DNA of 64,000 nucleotides from an uncultured Candidatus Saccharibacteria bacterium (GCA_947166125.1 CAMVCW010000002.1:124001-188000), one strand, 5' to 3'. Positions 16,920-27,094 are shown, counted from the stretch's first letter. Numbers and translations are program-made. The notes: generated by a model not told the origin, from the letters alone.

Positions 16920-18758
16920 ATGTTCGAGGTATTACTAAATCAGAGGAAATTAGACGAAGATAGTATTCGTAAAATTTTTGCTGAAGTTTTCAAATTTGTT
17001 CGGCAAACCGAAACCGTTATTCTTTCTGCAGTTATAGACGAAGCCTTCATCAAATTCTATTTAGATTTACCGGAAAAATATGTCAACAAAATTCCATCTA
17101 TGCTGCCTAGTGTCGACCAAATTTCTTTACGCAGATCTAACCGCAACACATTACCTTTATTTTCCTTTAAAATAGTCCATTTAATCGATAAAGATCTTCT
17201 TTCTATCCTCCACCACTTTCGTGACAAGGAAATAGTCGAAATTTCCATTATTGGCCGTAAGATTGGTAATTTTGGTAAATTTTCTGGCTTTCTTATTGCA
17301 AAAAAATCATCCGGTAATTTATTCAAAATTAATCTCCCGATAGTTAGTTTTAAGAATCTATCTATAGATTTTATTAAAAACCCAAATTATCTTTGTGCTA
17401 AAACACCAAAATATTTAAATCTTGAAAAATCCCTTCAATTCTTCTCTAGTGAAAAGCAGAATTCAATCTTTCAACTTGAATCATACCCGTATTTTAGCGG
17501 AAAATATTATTTACCTCTCTCATCTTACGATTTTAACAAACATACATTAGTGGTCGGTGCTTCAGGCAGTGGCAAAACCAAATTTCTAAGCAAACTCATT
17601 AAAGAAATCAGTTCACAGTATGGCCAGAATGTACATATCTTGGCAATTGATCCGCACGATTCTCTGCGTCAAGAAATCGGTGGTTTGCCTAAAACCAAGG
17701 TTTTTGATTTTTCTACTGCTGATAATAGCATTAATTTATTCGACTCTTCTTCACGTGATATCATTGCCAATATCGATGCCGTACTTAGTCTCATTAAATC
17801 CATCATCGGTCCGCAGTATAATGCTAAGCTCGAACGTCTTGCTCGCGCATCTATTTATGCTCTAGTTGAAAAAGGCGAGTTTAGTTTTAATAATCTCAAA
17901 AAATTACTTACTGATTCACTCTACCGCAGTCAATTAGTCAAATCATTAAACGGATATTTACCAGAAAGTATCGAAAATTTCTTCGGCCAAAGTTTTAATG
18001 AACTAAAAACCGCAAGCTACAACGAGGCCTTCTCGCCGTTAATTGCTTTTATCGATGAGTTGCAGCTTTTACCGGCTTTTTATCGTGAGACTGACAACCA
18101 CCTTAAATATGAAATTTCCAAAAACAACATCACTCTAATTTCTTTGAATCAAAGTAAATTAGGCGAAAAAGCCGAAAAAGCCATTGCCGGACTTATTTTG
18201 AATCAGATTTTTGTATTGATGAACCAACGTGCGTTTTCCGAGCACCTTATTATTATGATTGACGAAGTGGCCGTAGTGGAAACCCTAATTCTTACACGGT
18301 TTCTTTCCGAGGCTAGAAAATTCAATGTTTCCTTAATTCTGGCTGGTCAATATTATGCACAAATTTCGCCAGAACTTATCAAAAGTATTTCTGCTAATAC
18401 ATTTAATTACTTTTGTTTTCGTACATCATACGAGGATGCTGAGCTCCTAGCTAATAATCTGAACATCAAATTAAGTAGCGATTTTGTAGAAGATAAGTAT
18501 CATCTGCTTTCGACTTTGCCGGCGCGCCACTCGGTAATGCGCCTGTCGCAAAATGGTAAACCCGGCACCGCTATTTTGGGAAAAACGCTAGATTACGTAC
18601 CGGTCCCGGAGGCCAATACTGAAAATATGGCTGTGGTCAAAAATACTACGGAGAACGTTCTTGTATCACCCATAAAATTACAATCTTCTACCGCTAATAT
18701 TTTGGATATCATGCGTGAGCAATCCGCCAGCCGCAAGAAAGTGAACGAAAAATTATGA
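16920..18758 (+). CDS. HerA/VirB4-like P-loop ATPase
   Basis: ORF; VVGASGSGKTKFLSKLIKE Walker A; LIIMIDEVAVVE Walker B; TATAATaacactaATG. Confidence 0.7.
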   Translation: MFEVLLNQRKLDEDSIRKIFAEVFKFVRQTETVILSAVIDEAFIKFYLDLPEKYVNKIPSMLPSVDQISLRRSNRNTLPLFSFKIVHLIDKDLLSILHHFRDKEIVEISIIGRKIGNFGKFSGFLIAKKSSGNLFKINLPIVSFKNLSIDFIKNPNYLCAKTPKYLNLEKSLQFFSSEKQNSIFQLESYPYFSGKYYLPLSSYDFNKHTLVVGASGSGKTKFLSKLIKEISSQYGQNVHILAIDPHDSLRQEIGGLPKTKVFDFSTADNSINLFDSSSRDIIANIDAVLSLIKSIIGPQYNAKLERLARASIYALVEKGEFSFNNLKKLLTDSLYRSQLVKSLNGYLPESIENFFGQSFNELKTASYNEAFSPLIAFIDELQLLPAFYRETDNHLKYEISKNNITLISLNQSKLGEKAEKAIAGLILNQIFVLMNQRAFSEHLIIMIDEVAVVETLILTRFLSEARKFNVSLILAGQYYAQISPELIKSISANTFNYFCFRTSYEDAELLANNLNIKLSSDFVEDKYHLLSTLPARHSVMRLSQNGKPGTAILGKTLDYVPVPEANTENMAVVKNTTENVLVSPIKLQSSTANILDIMREQSASRKKVNEKL

Positions 18759-19453
18759 AAACTAAGATTACTAACGATATTATCGATAAAACATTTTTAA
18801 ATATTTTTAATTCAAACCCCAATATCACCAAAAGTAAAGTTTTAAAACATTTTGCTTTTGATATTAAGCTGCCGGTGATGGTAAACGATTCTACTACTGG
18901 TGAAGAAACCTGGGCTGAATCTATGAACCCTACCAAATATATCACTCAACATAATTCTGAACAGCGTGAAACCTGGATGCTGGATAAACGTCAAATCTCT
19001 TCTATAGACGATATTATCGCAACATGGCGCGAAGTAAACTATACTACTACGGAGCGAAATTATAATTCGGAAAATGTTTTCGAAAGTGACACAGTCTATT
19101 CTAGTAACAACGTGATTCGTTCGGCAGATTGTAGTGATTGCCATAACATAATGTTCTGCGATGGCTGCCAGCATTGTAATTATTGTATTGCCTCACAGCG
19201 TTCGGGCAATTGTGAATTCTGCCTACGCGTGGACGATTCGTCCAATTGTGTAAATAGCTACAATATAATTTGTTCAGGCAAGATTTCAAACTCGTTCTTT
19301 ATCCAGGATTGTTCAGACTTACATGAATGTCTCTTCTGTTCGCATATTAATAATAAACGTTATTGTATTTCTAATATGCAATTTGAAAGAGAAGAATATT
19401 TCAAAATTAAAGACGCAATCATCAAGTGGATTTTTGCAGAACTTGATAACTAA
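18755..19453 (+). CDS. Cysteine-rich repeat protein
   Basis: ORF overlapping the ATPase stop (ATGA); CDGCQHCNYCIASQRSGNCEFCLRVDDSSNCVNSY pattern. Confidence 0.6.
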   Translation: MKTKITNDIIDKTFLNIFNSNPNITKSKVLKHFAFDIKLPVMVNDSTTGEETWAESMNPTKYITQHNSEQRETWMLDKRQISSIDDIIATWREVNYTTTERNYNSENVFESDTVYSSNNVIRSADCSDCHNIMFCDGCQHCNYCIASQRSGNCEFCLRVDDSSNCVNSYNIICSGKISNSFFIQDCSDLHECLFCSHINNKRYCISNMQFEREEYFKIKDAIIKWIFAELDN

Positions 19454-20064
19454 TCTATTCTCTTTGTAGTAAGAAATTGGAAAACTGAACCTATTAGCGT
19501 GAGGCCACCTAAAATCACAAAATAAAATGTTTCCTTATTGATGCCTGGGAAAAGTGCTAAAATCGCTATCGTTAACGCATAAGCTCCGGCTACAGCGGTT
19601 GCAATTATAGTAGCAGGCTTCATTAGTGTTACGGCGGCTCCGGCTGCAATGATGCCAATAATACCGCCAATCGCTAAAATCTGCATTTCTGTACCGAAAT
19701 ACTGTATAGTTATTACCATAGTTAGCGCAAAACAAATTCCGCCTACGCATAATTTTTCAATAGAAAAGCCAAGTAGTGCCAATAGTAACCCGCCACCAAT
19801 TGGCAATAGTATTTGATAGAGATTATTCTCTGCAATTTGTGGTACCAAATTATTAATGGTGGGCATCAAAAAGCTCATCAAATTATATCCCAGAATAAAC
19901 CAGATCAGAAAAAACGCAACTTTTTTGATGCGATAGCCAAAAAACATTAGCGCCAGACCTATCGCCGCCATAATAATCATCTCTGGTGTTCCCAAATTGC
20001 TAAAGTCTAAATGCATATTTTCAGTATACCACAAAAAATAGCCCCGCAGGGCTATTTTTAACAA
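19450..20064 (-). CDS. Multi-pass membrane protein (DUF4203/TMEM198-like)
   Basis: ORF; glycine-rich hydrophobic segments. Confidence 0.4.
   Translation of the reverse strand: MLKIALRGYFLWYTENMHLDFSNLGTPEMIIMAAIGLALMFFGYRIKKVAFFLIWFILGYNLMSFLMPTINNLVPQIAENNLYQILLPIGGGLLLALLGFSIEKLCVGGICFALTMVITIQYFGTEMQILAIGGIIGIIAAGAAVTLMKPATIIATAVAGAYALTIAILALFPGINKETFYFVILGGLTLIGSVFQFLTTKRID
20034..20062. terminator. Bidirectional terminator hairpin
   Basis: AAAATAGCCC-cgca-GGGCTATTTTT. Confidence 0.7.
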
Positions 20065-20067
20065 ACG

Positions 20068-20970
20068 CTAATTATAGATATTCTCAATTGCGATCGATGG
20101 CCCCATCGTGGTAGTAATAAATACTGACTTTACATAAGAGCCCTTAAGCGATGCTGGCTTCTGCGCTTTCAAAGAATCAAAGAACGCATTGGCATTTTCC
20201 ATTAATTTATCAGCGCCAAACGAAACTTTACCTACACCAATATGTACAATGGCTTGCTTATCCACGCGGTATTCCACCTTGCCAGCTTTTGCATCTTTCA
20301 CGGCTTTTTCTACATCCATAGTCACAGTGCCAGCCTTTGGATTTGGCATTAATCCTTTAGGCCCAAGCAACCTTGCGAATTTACCAAGTTTTGGCATGTA
20401 TTGTGGGGTAGAAATTAGTACATCAAAGTCAATCGTACCTTTTTCTAGTTGCTTCAAGAATTCTTCATCTTCGGCGATATCAGCACCGGCAGCTTTAGCA
20501 GCCTTGCAAATATCGGCAGGCGCAAACACGGCTACGCGTACGGTTTTACCGTTACCATTTGGAAGTACCATAGTAGTGCGGATGTTCTGATCAGCCTGTC
20601 TAGGATCTACTCCGAGTCTTGCATGGATTTCTACACTCGCATCAAACTTGACTGGACTAGATTTTATAGCTAGCTCAATAGCGTCTTTCAGGATGTAAGC
20701 CTTGCCCTTCTCAATAAGTTTAGCAGCCTCTTGATACTTTTTACCACGACGCTCCAATTTAGGACGAGTCACCGGTGTGGCGCCTTTTGGCTTTTCGACG
20801 GCATCAGCTGCGGCACGCTCAGCCTTGCGGGCTTGGCGCTCTTCTTCGGCCTTTACTTCTTCAATATGCTTTTTAGATTTTTTACCAGATTTCGCAAAAG
20901 TCTCTGGCTCAGCTACTTCTTTTACAACTTCTTCGGTAGCTTCAATAGTTTTGACCTCTTCTTCGGCCAT
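20068..20970 (-). CDS. rplA: 50S ribosomal protein L1 with charged N-terminal extension
   Basis: ORF; KAAGADIAEDEEFLKQLEKG, LGPKGLMPNPKAGTVT, TTTMGPSIAIE. Confidence 0.95.
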   Translation of the reverse strand: MAEEEVKTIEATEEVVKEVAEPETFAKSGKKSKKHIEEVKAEEERQARKAERAAADAVEKPKGATPVTRPKLERRGKKYQEAAKLIEKGKAYILKDAIELAIKSSPVKFDASVEIHARLGVDPRQADQNIRTTMVLPNGNGKTVRVAVFAPADICKAAKAAGADIAEDEEFLKQLEKGTIDFDVLISTPQYMPKLGKFARLLGPKGLMPNPKAGTVTMDVEKAVKDAKAGKVEYRVDKQAIVHIGVGKVSFGADKLMENANAFFDSLKAQKPASLKGSYVKSVFITTTMGPSIAIENIYN

Positions 20971-21082
20971 GTTTTCCTTTCTGTGGTACTAGCGGATTCT
21001 CTCCTCCCACGGTTAAATTAACTTCTTATATTATATCAAATTTCTATACTTTCGGCAAGCAAAAAGGCCGCCTTCGCGACCT

Positions 21083-21778
21083 TTAAGCTAAAAATTGGAC
21101 GAGTGCTTCAACGCACGCTTTCGCTGCTGAAGTAACGTTCAGATCGAAGGCTTCACTTCCTTCATCTACGCCGTCAGACACAGCCTTGATGAAACTACAC
21201 GGGATGCCGTTACGGTTGCAAGTTATCACGATTGCTGCAGCTTCCATCTCGCAAATGTCGGCGCCGAATTCTGTTCTGAGCTTACGTTTTGGCTCCCCGG
21301 CATCTACGAATTTATCTGCAGATGCGCAGATAAATTCGGGATATTTATCCAGAAATGCCAGCGGTAAGACATCTTCCGCAGGCGAAATGAACAAATCGTT
21401 CTGGTTGAGGTATCTGCCTACCGGATATTCCCCAGCAGACAGATCAAAACCATAATGCACGATTTTCTTAACAATACCGACCTTTTGTATGAAATGATCA
21501 TCATGCAGCCCGCCTACCACGCCGTAATTAATGATCCCATCAATATCAAAATTATCAATCAAATACTGTGTAGCAGATGCTGCAGCGATTTCGCCATAAC
21601 CACTTAGCATAAGATGAATTTTGCAATTGTTATAATCTGACCATGTTGAGACTTCGTAACCAAAGTCCTCTTTGTCATAAATATAGTCTGGCTCATCGAA
21701 AACTTCTATAAAAGGCAACTTCTCAGCCTCCGTTGCAACAATCACGCCAATCGTCCCAATTCCAATTTTCTCTTTCAC
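21083..21778 (-). CDS. Nucleoside phosphorylase / MTA-SAH nucleosidase family
   Basis: ORF; GTIGVIVATEAEKLPF, GVVGGL, DICEMEAAAIVITCNRNGIP; GTG start after GGGGAGGAATAGCT. Confidence 0.75.
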   Translation of the reverse strand: MKEKIGIGTIGVIVATEAEKLPFIEVFDEPDYIYDKEDFGYEVSTWSDYNNCKIHLMLSGYGEIAAASATQYLIDNFDIDGIINYGVVGGLHDDHFIQKVGIVKKIVHYGFDLSAGEYPVGRYLNQNDLFISPAEDVLPLAFLDKYPEFICASADKFVDAGEPKRKLRTEFGADICEMEAAAIVITCNRNGIPCSFIKAVSDGVDEGSEAFDLNVTSAAKACVEALVQFLA

Positions 21779-21905
21779 AGCTATTCCTCCCCAATAGCAA
21801 AAATTTAATGTACGCGCTAAAACTACGCACTGATATTCTAACATAAAATATCGAAAAGTCAACAAAAATCCACTCCTGTACCAAGAGCGGATTTTTTAGA
21901 TTAAA

Positions 21906-22334
21906 TTAGTCTACGACTTCTACGCCCATCGAACGAGCTGTACCGGCCACAATCTTAATTGCGCCTTCGATATCTACAGCGTTAAGCTGATCCATCTTTT
22001 TCTCAGCAATCTCTTGAAGTTGAGCTTTGGTAATCTTACCAACCTTATCTACATTTGGCTTGCCACTACCTTTCTCAATCTTGATCGCTTCGCGAATTAG
22101 GTCGTCCACTGGTTGACCCAGACTCTTCCAATCGAACGTACGATCTTCAAATACACGAATGTGAACAATCACGTTCTTCCCCATTAAATCTTTGGTTTTT
22201 TCGTTAAATGGGTTGATGAAGTCCATCATATTTAGACCCCACTGACCGAGCGTAGAACCTACCGGAGGTCCTGCCGTCGCGCGCCCTGCTGGGATGCGTA
22301 ATTTCAAATTACCGATAACTTTTTTCTCTGCCAT
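21906..22334 (-). CDS. rplK: 50S ribosomal protein L11
   Basis: ORF; LRIPAGRATAGPPVGSTLGQWGLNMMDF. Confidence 0.96.
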   Translation of the reverse strand: MAEKKVIGNLKLRIPAGRATAGPPVGSTLGQWGLNMMDFINPFNEKTKDLMGKNVIVHIRVFEDRTFDWKSLGQPVDDLIREAIKIEKGSGKPNVDKVGKITKAQLQEIAEKKMDQLNAVDIEGAIKIVAGTARSMGVEVVD

Positions 22335-22407
22335 CGCTATAATCCTCTTTAAAGTTTGTAATTTAGAAGCAATACGTAACGAAACTAATTATATCACAAA
22401 ATATCGC

Positions 22408-22956
22408 TTAATTCAACTGTTTTACCTGCAATGCATCTAGCTCTACAGGTGTTTCGCGACCAAACATCGACACCATCACCTTCAGCTTACCCTTGGCAGC
22501 ATCAATTTCAGAGATAGAGCCATCAAAACCTTTAAATGGTCCATCGGTAATCGATACTACTTCGCCAACTTCATATTTCACTGAGAACTTCGGATCTTCT
22601 ACGCCCATGCGCTTCTTGATCTTGGTGATTTCCTTTTCAGACACTGGTGTTGGCTGTGTGCCAGTACCAATGAAACCAGTTACACCGGGGGTGTTGCGGA
22701 TGATATACCAAGTCTCATCGGAAAGCTTCATATCTACCAATACATAGCCCTGCAAAATCTTGCGGTCTACGATCTTTCGCTTACCGTTTTTAATCTCAAT
22801 TTGCTTTTCTTTTGGCACAATCGCCTCAAAAATTTTGTTTGCCATTTCTACGGTGTTGGTACGTTGATTGATAGAATCAGCCACCTTGTCCTCATACCCA
22901 GAGTAGGTAGATATCGCATACCACGCCCGAGTGTCATCATATCTGTTTACTGCCAC
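22408..22956 (-). CDS. nusG: Transcription termination/antitermination protein NusG
   Basis: ORF; ARAWYAISTYSGYEDKVADS-type N-term; KOW motif DGPFKGFDGSI. Confidence 0.95.
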   Translation of the reverse strand: MAVNRYDDTRAWYAISTYSGYEDKVADSINQRTNTVEMANKIFEAIVPKEKQIEIKNGKRKIVDRKILQGYVLVDMKLSDETWYIIRNTPGVTGFIGTGTQPTPVSEKEITKIKKRMGVEDPKFSVKYEVGEVVSITDGPFKGFDGSISEIDAAKGKLKVMVSMFGRETPVELDALQVKQLN

Positions 22957-22968
22957 AATAATTCCTTT

Positions 22969-23355
22969 CTATTTAGTTAATATTAAGTTAAATAGCCAAG
23001 TAAAGAACAAATCCAAAAGTGAAATAAAGATCACGAAAATAGCTGTGTAAATTAATACTGCAAGCACCATTTTCCAGGTTGCTTTGCGATTAGGCCAGCG
23101 TACCTGACGCAACTCTCGCCAAGAATCACGCAAGTACCGTCCTAAATACACAAAAGGTCGGAACAAAATAAATGGTTTTTTTTCGGACTTCTTGTCTGCC
23201 GCTACCTTTTTTTCGGCGGCTTTAATTTCTTTTCTTTTGTTTTTTTCTGACTTTTTGTCTTTTACGACAACTTTTTTGCGAGTAATTGCCGGCGCGTCTG
23301 CTTCTTCCTTTTTGGAAGGGCCGTCGCTTGCCTTAATTCGTGTGATTTTAGCCAT
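22969..23355 (-). CDS. secE: Preprotein translocase subunit SecE
   Basis: ORF upstream of nusG; RDSWRELRQVRWPNRKATWKM followed by a TM helix. Confidence 0.88.
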   Translation of the reverse strand: MAKITRIKASDGPSKKEEADAPAITRKKVVVKDKKSEKNKRKEIKAAEKKVAADKKSEKKPFILFRPFVYLGRYLRDSWRELRQVRWPNRKATWKMVLAVLIYTAIFVIFISLLDLFFTWLFNLILTK

Positions 23356-23420
23356 CTTACTCCTTCTTAATACTTATCTTGGTATCAAAAAAGTCTGATA
23401 CCAGACTTGTCAATAGTATA

Positions 23421-25163
23421 CTACGCCGGGAATAAATAGTCAAGATAATCTTTTAGCATTCTTGCCCCAGATATCACTGGTAAATATGCTTTTAGTTGTT
23501 GTTGTAAGATGTATTCTAAATCGAAATCATTTGCACTAGCCATTAGCGCTTCTTCCATCCGCTGATATAACATATCTAACTCTTCTTCCTCGCTAGCGCC
23601 AGAAACGCTTAGATATGAATTAGCCGAGGCATCCGCCACGCCGCCATCATGCGTGGAAATCAGGAAATTTAAATTCGCCACGTCCTTCATCCAGGATGTC
23701 CCACAAGCCTCTAGCCCCACTATAGGCACATTGATAGCCGCATTAGACCCTACGGACAAACCATAGGCCAATTTTTCATCATAATCAGCAATATAATGAA
23801 CATGTTCACGCAAATATTCATCTGCCGCTACAGCCTCTAATAATTTTTGCAATTTCCCGCTCATTACTCTATCGCCAGCATGCACCCGTCCAGCAATAAT
23901 ATAATGCGCCCCGCGACTTTCCAGAATATTACGTAGCCGCAACGGATCACGAAACGGCAATTCTGGCCTCTTATAATCTACGAATCTCCGTTTAAAATCA
24001 AAGATAAAGTCATCATCCGTAAAGTGCAGAATTTTCCCATTGTGGTCTGGCCGGTCTTTCAAAATCCCATTTAGTACTTTGCGCCCAGCTTTCTTTAGAT
24101 CCTTAATTTCGCCACTGCCTAAATTACCAAGTTTTTCCGCGTAATTCTCACCCGGCGCATTTACTTCATCCAAAATTCCAAAACTATGGTAAAATTCCAT
24201 AATTTCCGGCAGCACCCAGGTATCCATATCTATGCCATTGGTTACAGCCTTGAATTTTACCCTGTTTCCGGCGATATCGCGGTAATTTGCTACGCGCGCA
24301 TGTAACTTGGATACTCCACTCCGAAGCTCAGCAATCTCTATCGTCACCGAAGACAGCTTAATCCGTCCATTGCTAAATTTATCCGATAACCATTTTTTCA
24401 CCGCCGCAGATTTAATATTCGGAAAAACATAACGTTCAAATTGCTCATACGAAAACTCTGCCTCTGCGGCCTGCACCAAAGTATGATTGGTATATAAAGT
24501 ATGCTTACGTGTATAAACAACCGCTTCGTAAAAATCCATCCCGTTGCGCGTTAGTTCATCCAGGCGCGCCAGCGCTGCAAAAAACGTTGCCACTTCGTTT
24601 AACTGCATTATGGCGGGTTTTAACCCCAGTAATTTTAATGCCGCATAGCCGCCAAACCCTAGCGCTACTTCCTGGTATAGCCGATGATCCGATCCGCTCA
24701 TTCCGGAGTATAATTCGCCGAAATTTGGCTCAGTTATCGCAATAATTCGTGTGTTTTTGAAGTTCTTCTCAATTACATCTAATTTGCACAAATTATCGCA
24801 ACACTTAATATTTACCGTGTCGATATATTTAAAGCCAAATTCTTTATAATTTACCGGTACATGTTTATCGCGCACGGCACCATTTTCTATTACTTGATGT
24901 GTTTCGTACGGATAAAACGGTGTAATTAGCGCAAATGGTACGTTCATTTTTTCGGCCACACGGCGCGTATCTGCTGCAAGCACACCTAGTCCACCACCGC
25001 CACGGATGCCGTTTTTCTGATCATATAGTTCTATCGTCCAGTATGTATATGGCCGCTCTGGCGAAATCGCCTTAGTTAGATGCGTGCGTTCGGTTACTTC
25101 ATAAAAAAGCTCTACATCTTCAATATTTTCTAAGGGATGATAATAAAACTTCTCTTCGTCCAT
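23421..25163 (-). CDS. Alpha-glucan (glycogen/starch) phosphorylase-like, GT35
   Basis: ORF; GIRGGGGLGVLAADTRR, NHTLVQAAE, GRVHAGD, NVPIVGLEACGTSWMKD. Confidence 0.65.
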   Translation of the reverse strand: MDEEKFYYHPLENIEDVELFYEVTERTHLTKAISPERPYTYWTIELYDQKNGIRGGGGLGVLAADTRRVAEKMNVPFALITPFYPYETHQVIENGAVRDKHVPVNYKEFGFKYIDTVNIKCCDNLCKLDVIEKNFKNTRIIAITEPNFGELYSGMSGSDHRLYQEVALGFGGYAALKLLGLKPAIMQLNEVATFFAALARLDELTRNGMDFYEAVVYTRKHTLYTNHTLVQAAEAEFSYEQFERYVFPNIKSAAVKKWLSDKFSNGRIKLSSVTIEIAELRSGVSKLHARVANYRDIAGNRVKFKAVTNGIDMDTWVLPEIMEFYHSFGILDEVNAPGENYAEKLGNLGSGEIKDLKKAGRKVLNGILKDRPDHNGKILHFTDDDFIFDFKRRFVDYKRPELPFRDPLRLRNILESRGAHYIIAGRVHAGDRVMSGKLQKLLEAVAADEYLREHVHYIADYDEKLAYGLSVGSNAAINVPIVGLEACGTSWMKDVANLNFLISTHDGGVADASANSYLSVSGASEEEELDMLYQRMEEALMASANDFDLEYILQQQLKAYLPVISGARMLKDYLDYLFPA

Positions 25164-25252
25164 AATTCTTATACTTATTTTATCATAAAACCAGAAATGA
25201 AACGGAATTCATTTCTGGTTCATTTTTAACACTGATTTCTTTTGTCGGACTT

Positions 25253-26251
25253 TTAATACCAAAATTCTTTCGGTAGTTTATCGGCAATGCGTTTGTGGAA
25301 ATCCCAATCAAAACCGTCTAGCCGCTCTGGATTTTTGGTTTTAAAATATTTCTTGCGAATTTCCTCGGCGGTCATAATATCACCTGGTATCAAACGATAT
25401 TTTTTACGAAAATTTAACCCACGCTTATAACCTTTTGGTGGCAATACGGCCATTGGCAAGAAGTCACATTTAATTTCTGGATCAGAGTATAGTTTCAGCG
25501 CCAGCATCGACATCGTTGGAATAATTGGCTCCTCTTTTTTGTAGACCTCTTCATTTTTAAACACAGTAGCTTGGCGCGTAGCGCTAGGCGCCACGGAAAT
25601 TACACCGCCATTTTTCATCGCATCATGCGAAAGATTCGTATAGATATTGCGAAAATCATGTTTTAGTCTATTTCCGGCTTCGTATAGCTTAGTACCTTCC
25701 TTTAACCCCATTTTTTTCCAAGTAGCCGGCGTGATTGTGGGTGTAATGACGATACCTAGCCGTTTAATCCTGTCAAAATTTGGCGCGAGAGCTTCATACC
25801 ATGGCAAATTAACTGGAAAATACATCGGCTTATCGCCCATAATATCAATCTTCATTGCCAAAATTCGCGCAATTTCACCCAGTGATGGATGGTTAAATCC
25901 GATCACTAGCCCTTTTTCACTATCTTTTGGCATTCCGGTATAGGACCCTGGCGTAATTTTGGATAGGATTTTCACTAATTTTTTGCGTGCTGCTTTACTG
26001 TGTTTGGCCATATCGTGCTTGGGGCCAGTAGTGCCAAAAACATAATTTATCGCCGCATTGCATGCTTTGCCCACTGGTACCATCTCTTTGCGTAGATTCT
26101 CCGCTCCGAGCGAATTCAATAAGGAATAATTTTCATGCTGGATTTTATCAATAATTTCTTCTGCTGGCAGCTCGGCCAATTCTTTTTTAGTAAAAATATT
26201 TTTCTTTTTCGTCATGACAATCATTATTATAACACAAAAAATACCCCGCAT
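25253..26251 (-). CDS. Hypothetical protein, possible lysophospholipid-acyltransferase-like
   Basis: ORF; GLVIGFNHPSLGEIARI resembling an acyltransferase HxxxxD/E region. Confidence 0.35.
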   Translation of the reverse strand: MRGIFCVIIMIVMTKKKNIFTKKELAELPAEEIIDKIQHENYSLLNSLGAENLRKEMVPVGKACNAAINYVFGTTGPKHDMAKHSKAARKKLVKILSKITPGSYTGMPKDSEKGLVIGFNHPSLGEIARILAMKIDIMGDKPMYFPVNLPWYEALAPNFDRIKRLGIVITPTITPATWKKMGLKEGTKLYEAGNRLKHDFRNIYTNLSHDAMKNGGVISVAPSATRQATVFKNEEVYKKEEPIIPTMSMLALKLYSDPEIKCDFLPMAVLPPKGYKRGLNFRKKYRLIPGDIMTAEEIRKKYFKTKNPERLDGFDWDFHKRIADKLPKEFWY

Positions 26252-26268
26252 TTATTGCGGGGCGAGCT

Positions 26269-26724
26269 TTAAGGTTCGCTTACGATTATTAGGGCGTTTA
26301 GCCCTTTTGCAGTGGGTGGGTTCTTCAATAACATTTCCACCTGCCAATTAAACCTTGCGACATGCTCTGGCATCGGTTGTAGGTTCAATTTGATCAGCTT
26401 TTGCTTAACATATATCCCAATTATCTTTTTTGCCCCAATTTTTTTCAAGTCTTCTACTGCTCTATGTCTATCGCAATGATTTGCGGAGCAATCACCAGAC
26501 AAAGTCGTCAAGACACTCTTACCTGCCACTAGGTATAAACCGTTTAAAAGTTCAGGTGAAGTGGCCTCAGCAAAGCTAGAAAGGTTTTTGGAAAACTTTT
26601 TTAGGACTTCTCTTTTGAATTCCGAATCGGCTCCAAATAATATTATCCCCACCGGTTCTTTAATGCTATTAATCTCAGCGAAAATCTCTTTAAAGGTGCT
26701 TATAATACTAACATCCCAGCCCAT
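26269..26724 (-). CDS. Hypothetical protein
   Basis: ORF; SD GAGGTGAT before the ATG at 26724. Confidence 0.5.
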   Translation of the reverse strand: MGWDVSIISTFKEIFAEINSIKEPVGIILFGADSEFKREVLKKFSKNLSSFAEATSPELLNGLYLVAGKSVLTTLSGDCSANHCDRHRAVEDLKKIGAKKIIGIYVKQKLIKLNLQPMPEHVARFNWQVEMLLKNPPTAKGLNALIIVSEP

Positions 26725-26850
26725 TAACAATCACCTCTTTTCCAATGGCTAAAAATATAGTACCCGCATATTATATATTAAAAAATACAATTAGTCAAGT
26801 TCTGCATATTGACTAAGAGTAGCGGAGCATGGTACAATAAGTTTATCCAC

Positions 26851-26999
26851 TGGGGATTCGCCAAGTGGTAAGGCAGCGGGTTCTGGTCCCGCCATTCGTG
26901 GGTTCGCACGTCGTAGAAGGCGAGCGAAAAGAAAGTTTACTTTCTTTTCCGAGACGACGCCCGACGTAGTATTTCGCGTAAGCGAAATAGGGGAACCCA
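26851..26999 (+). pseudogene. tRNA-Gln-like 5' portion fused to a multi-hairpin 3' segment
   Basis: 26851-26906 nearly identical to the first 56 nt of the intact tRNA-Gln at 27020, then diverges in the T-loop into hairpins GAAAAGAAAG/CTTTCTTTTC, CGTCGT/ACGACG, TATTTCGC/GCGAAATA, closed by GGGTTC/GAACCC. Confidence 0.6.
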
Positions 27000-27019
27000 A
27001 ATTTACAATGACATAATAA

Positions 27020-27094
27020 TGGGGTGTCGCCAAGTGGTAAGGCAGCGGGTTCTGGTCCCGCCATTCGTGGGTTCGAGTCCTACCACCCCAGCCA
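27020..27094 (+). tRNA. tRNA-Gln (CTG)
   Basis: Acceptor TGGGGTG/CACCCCA, anticodon stem GCGGG-TTCTGGT-CCCGC, T-arm GTGGGTTCGAGTCCTAC, encoded CCA. Confidence 0.93.
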
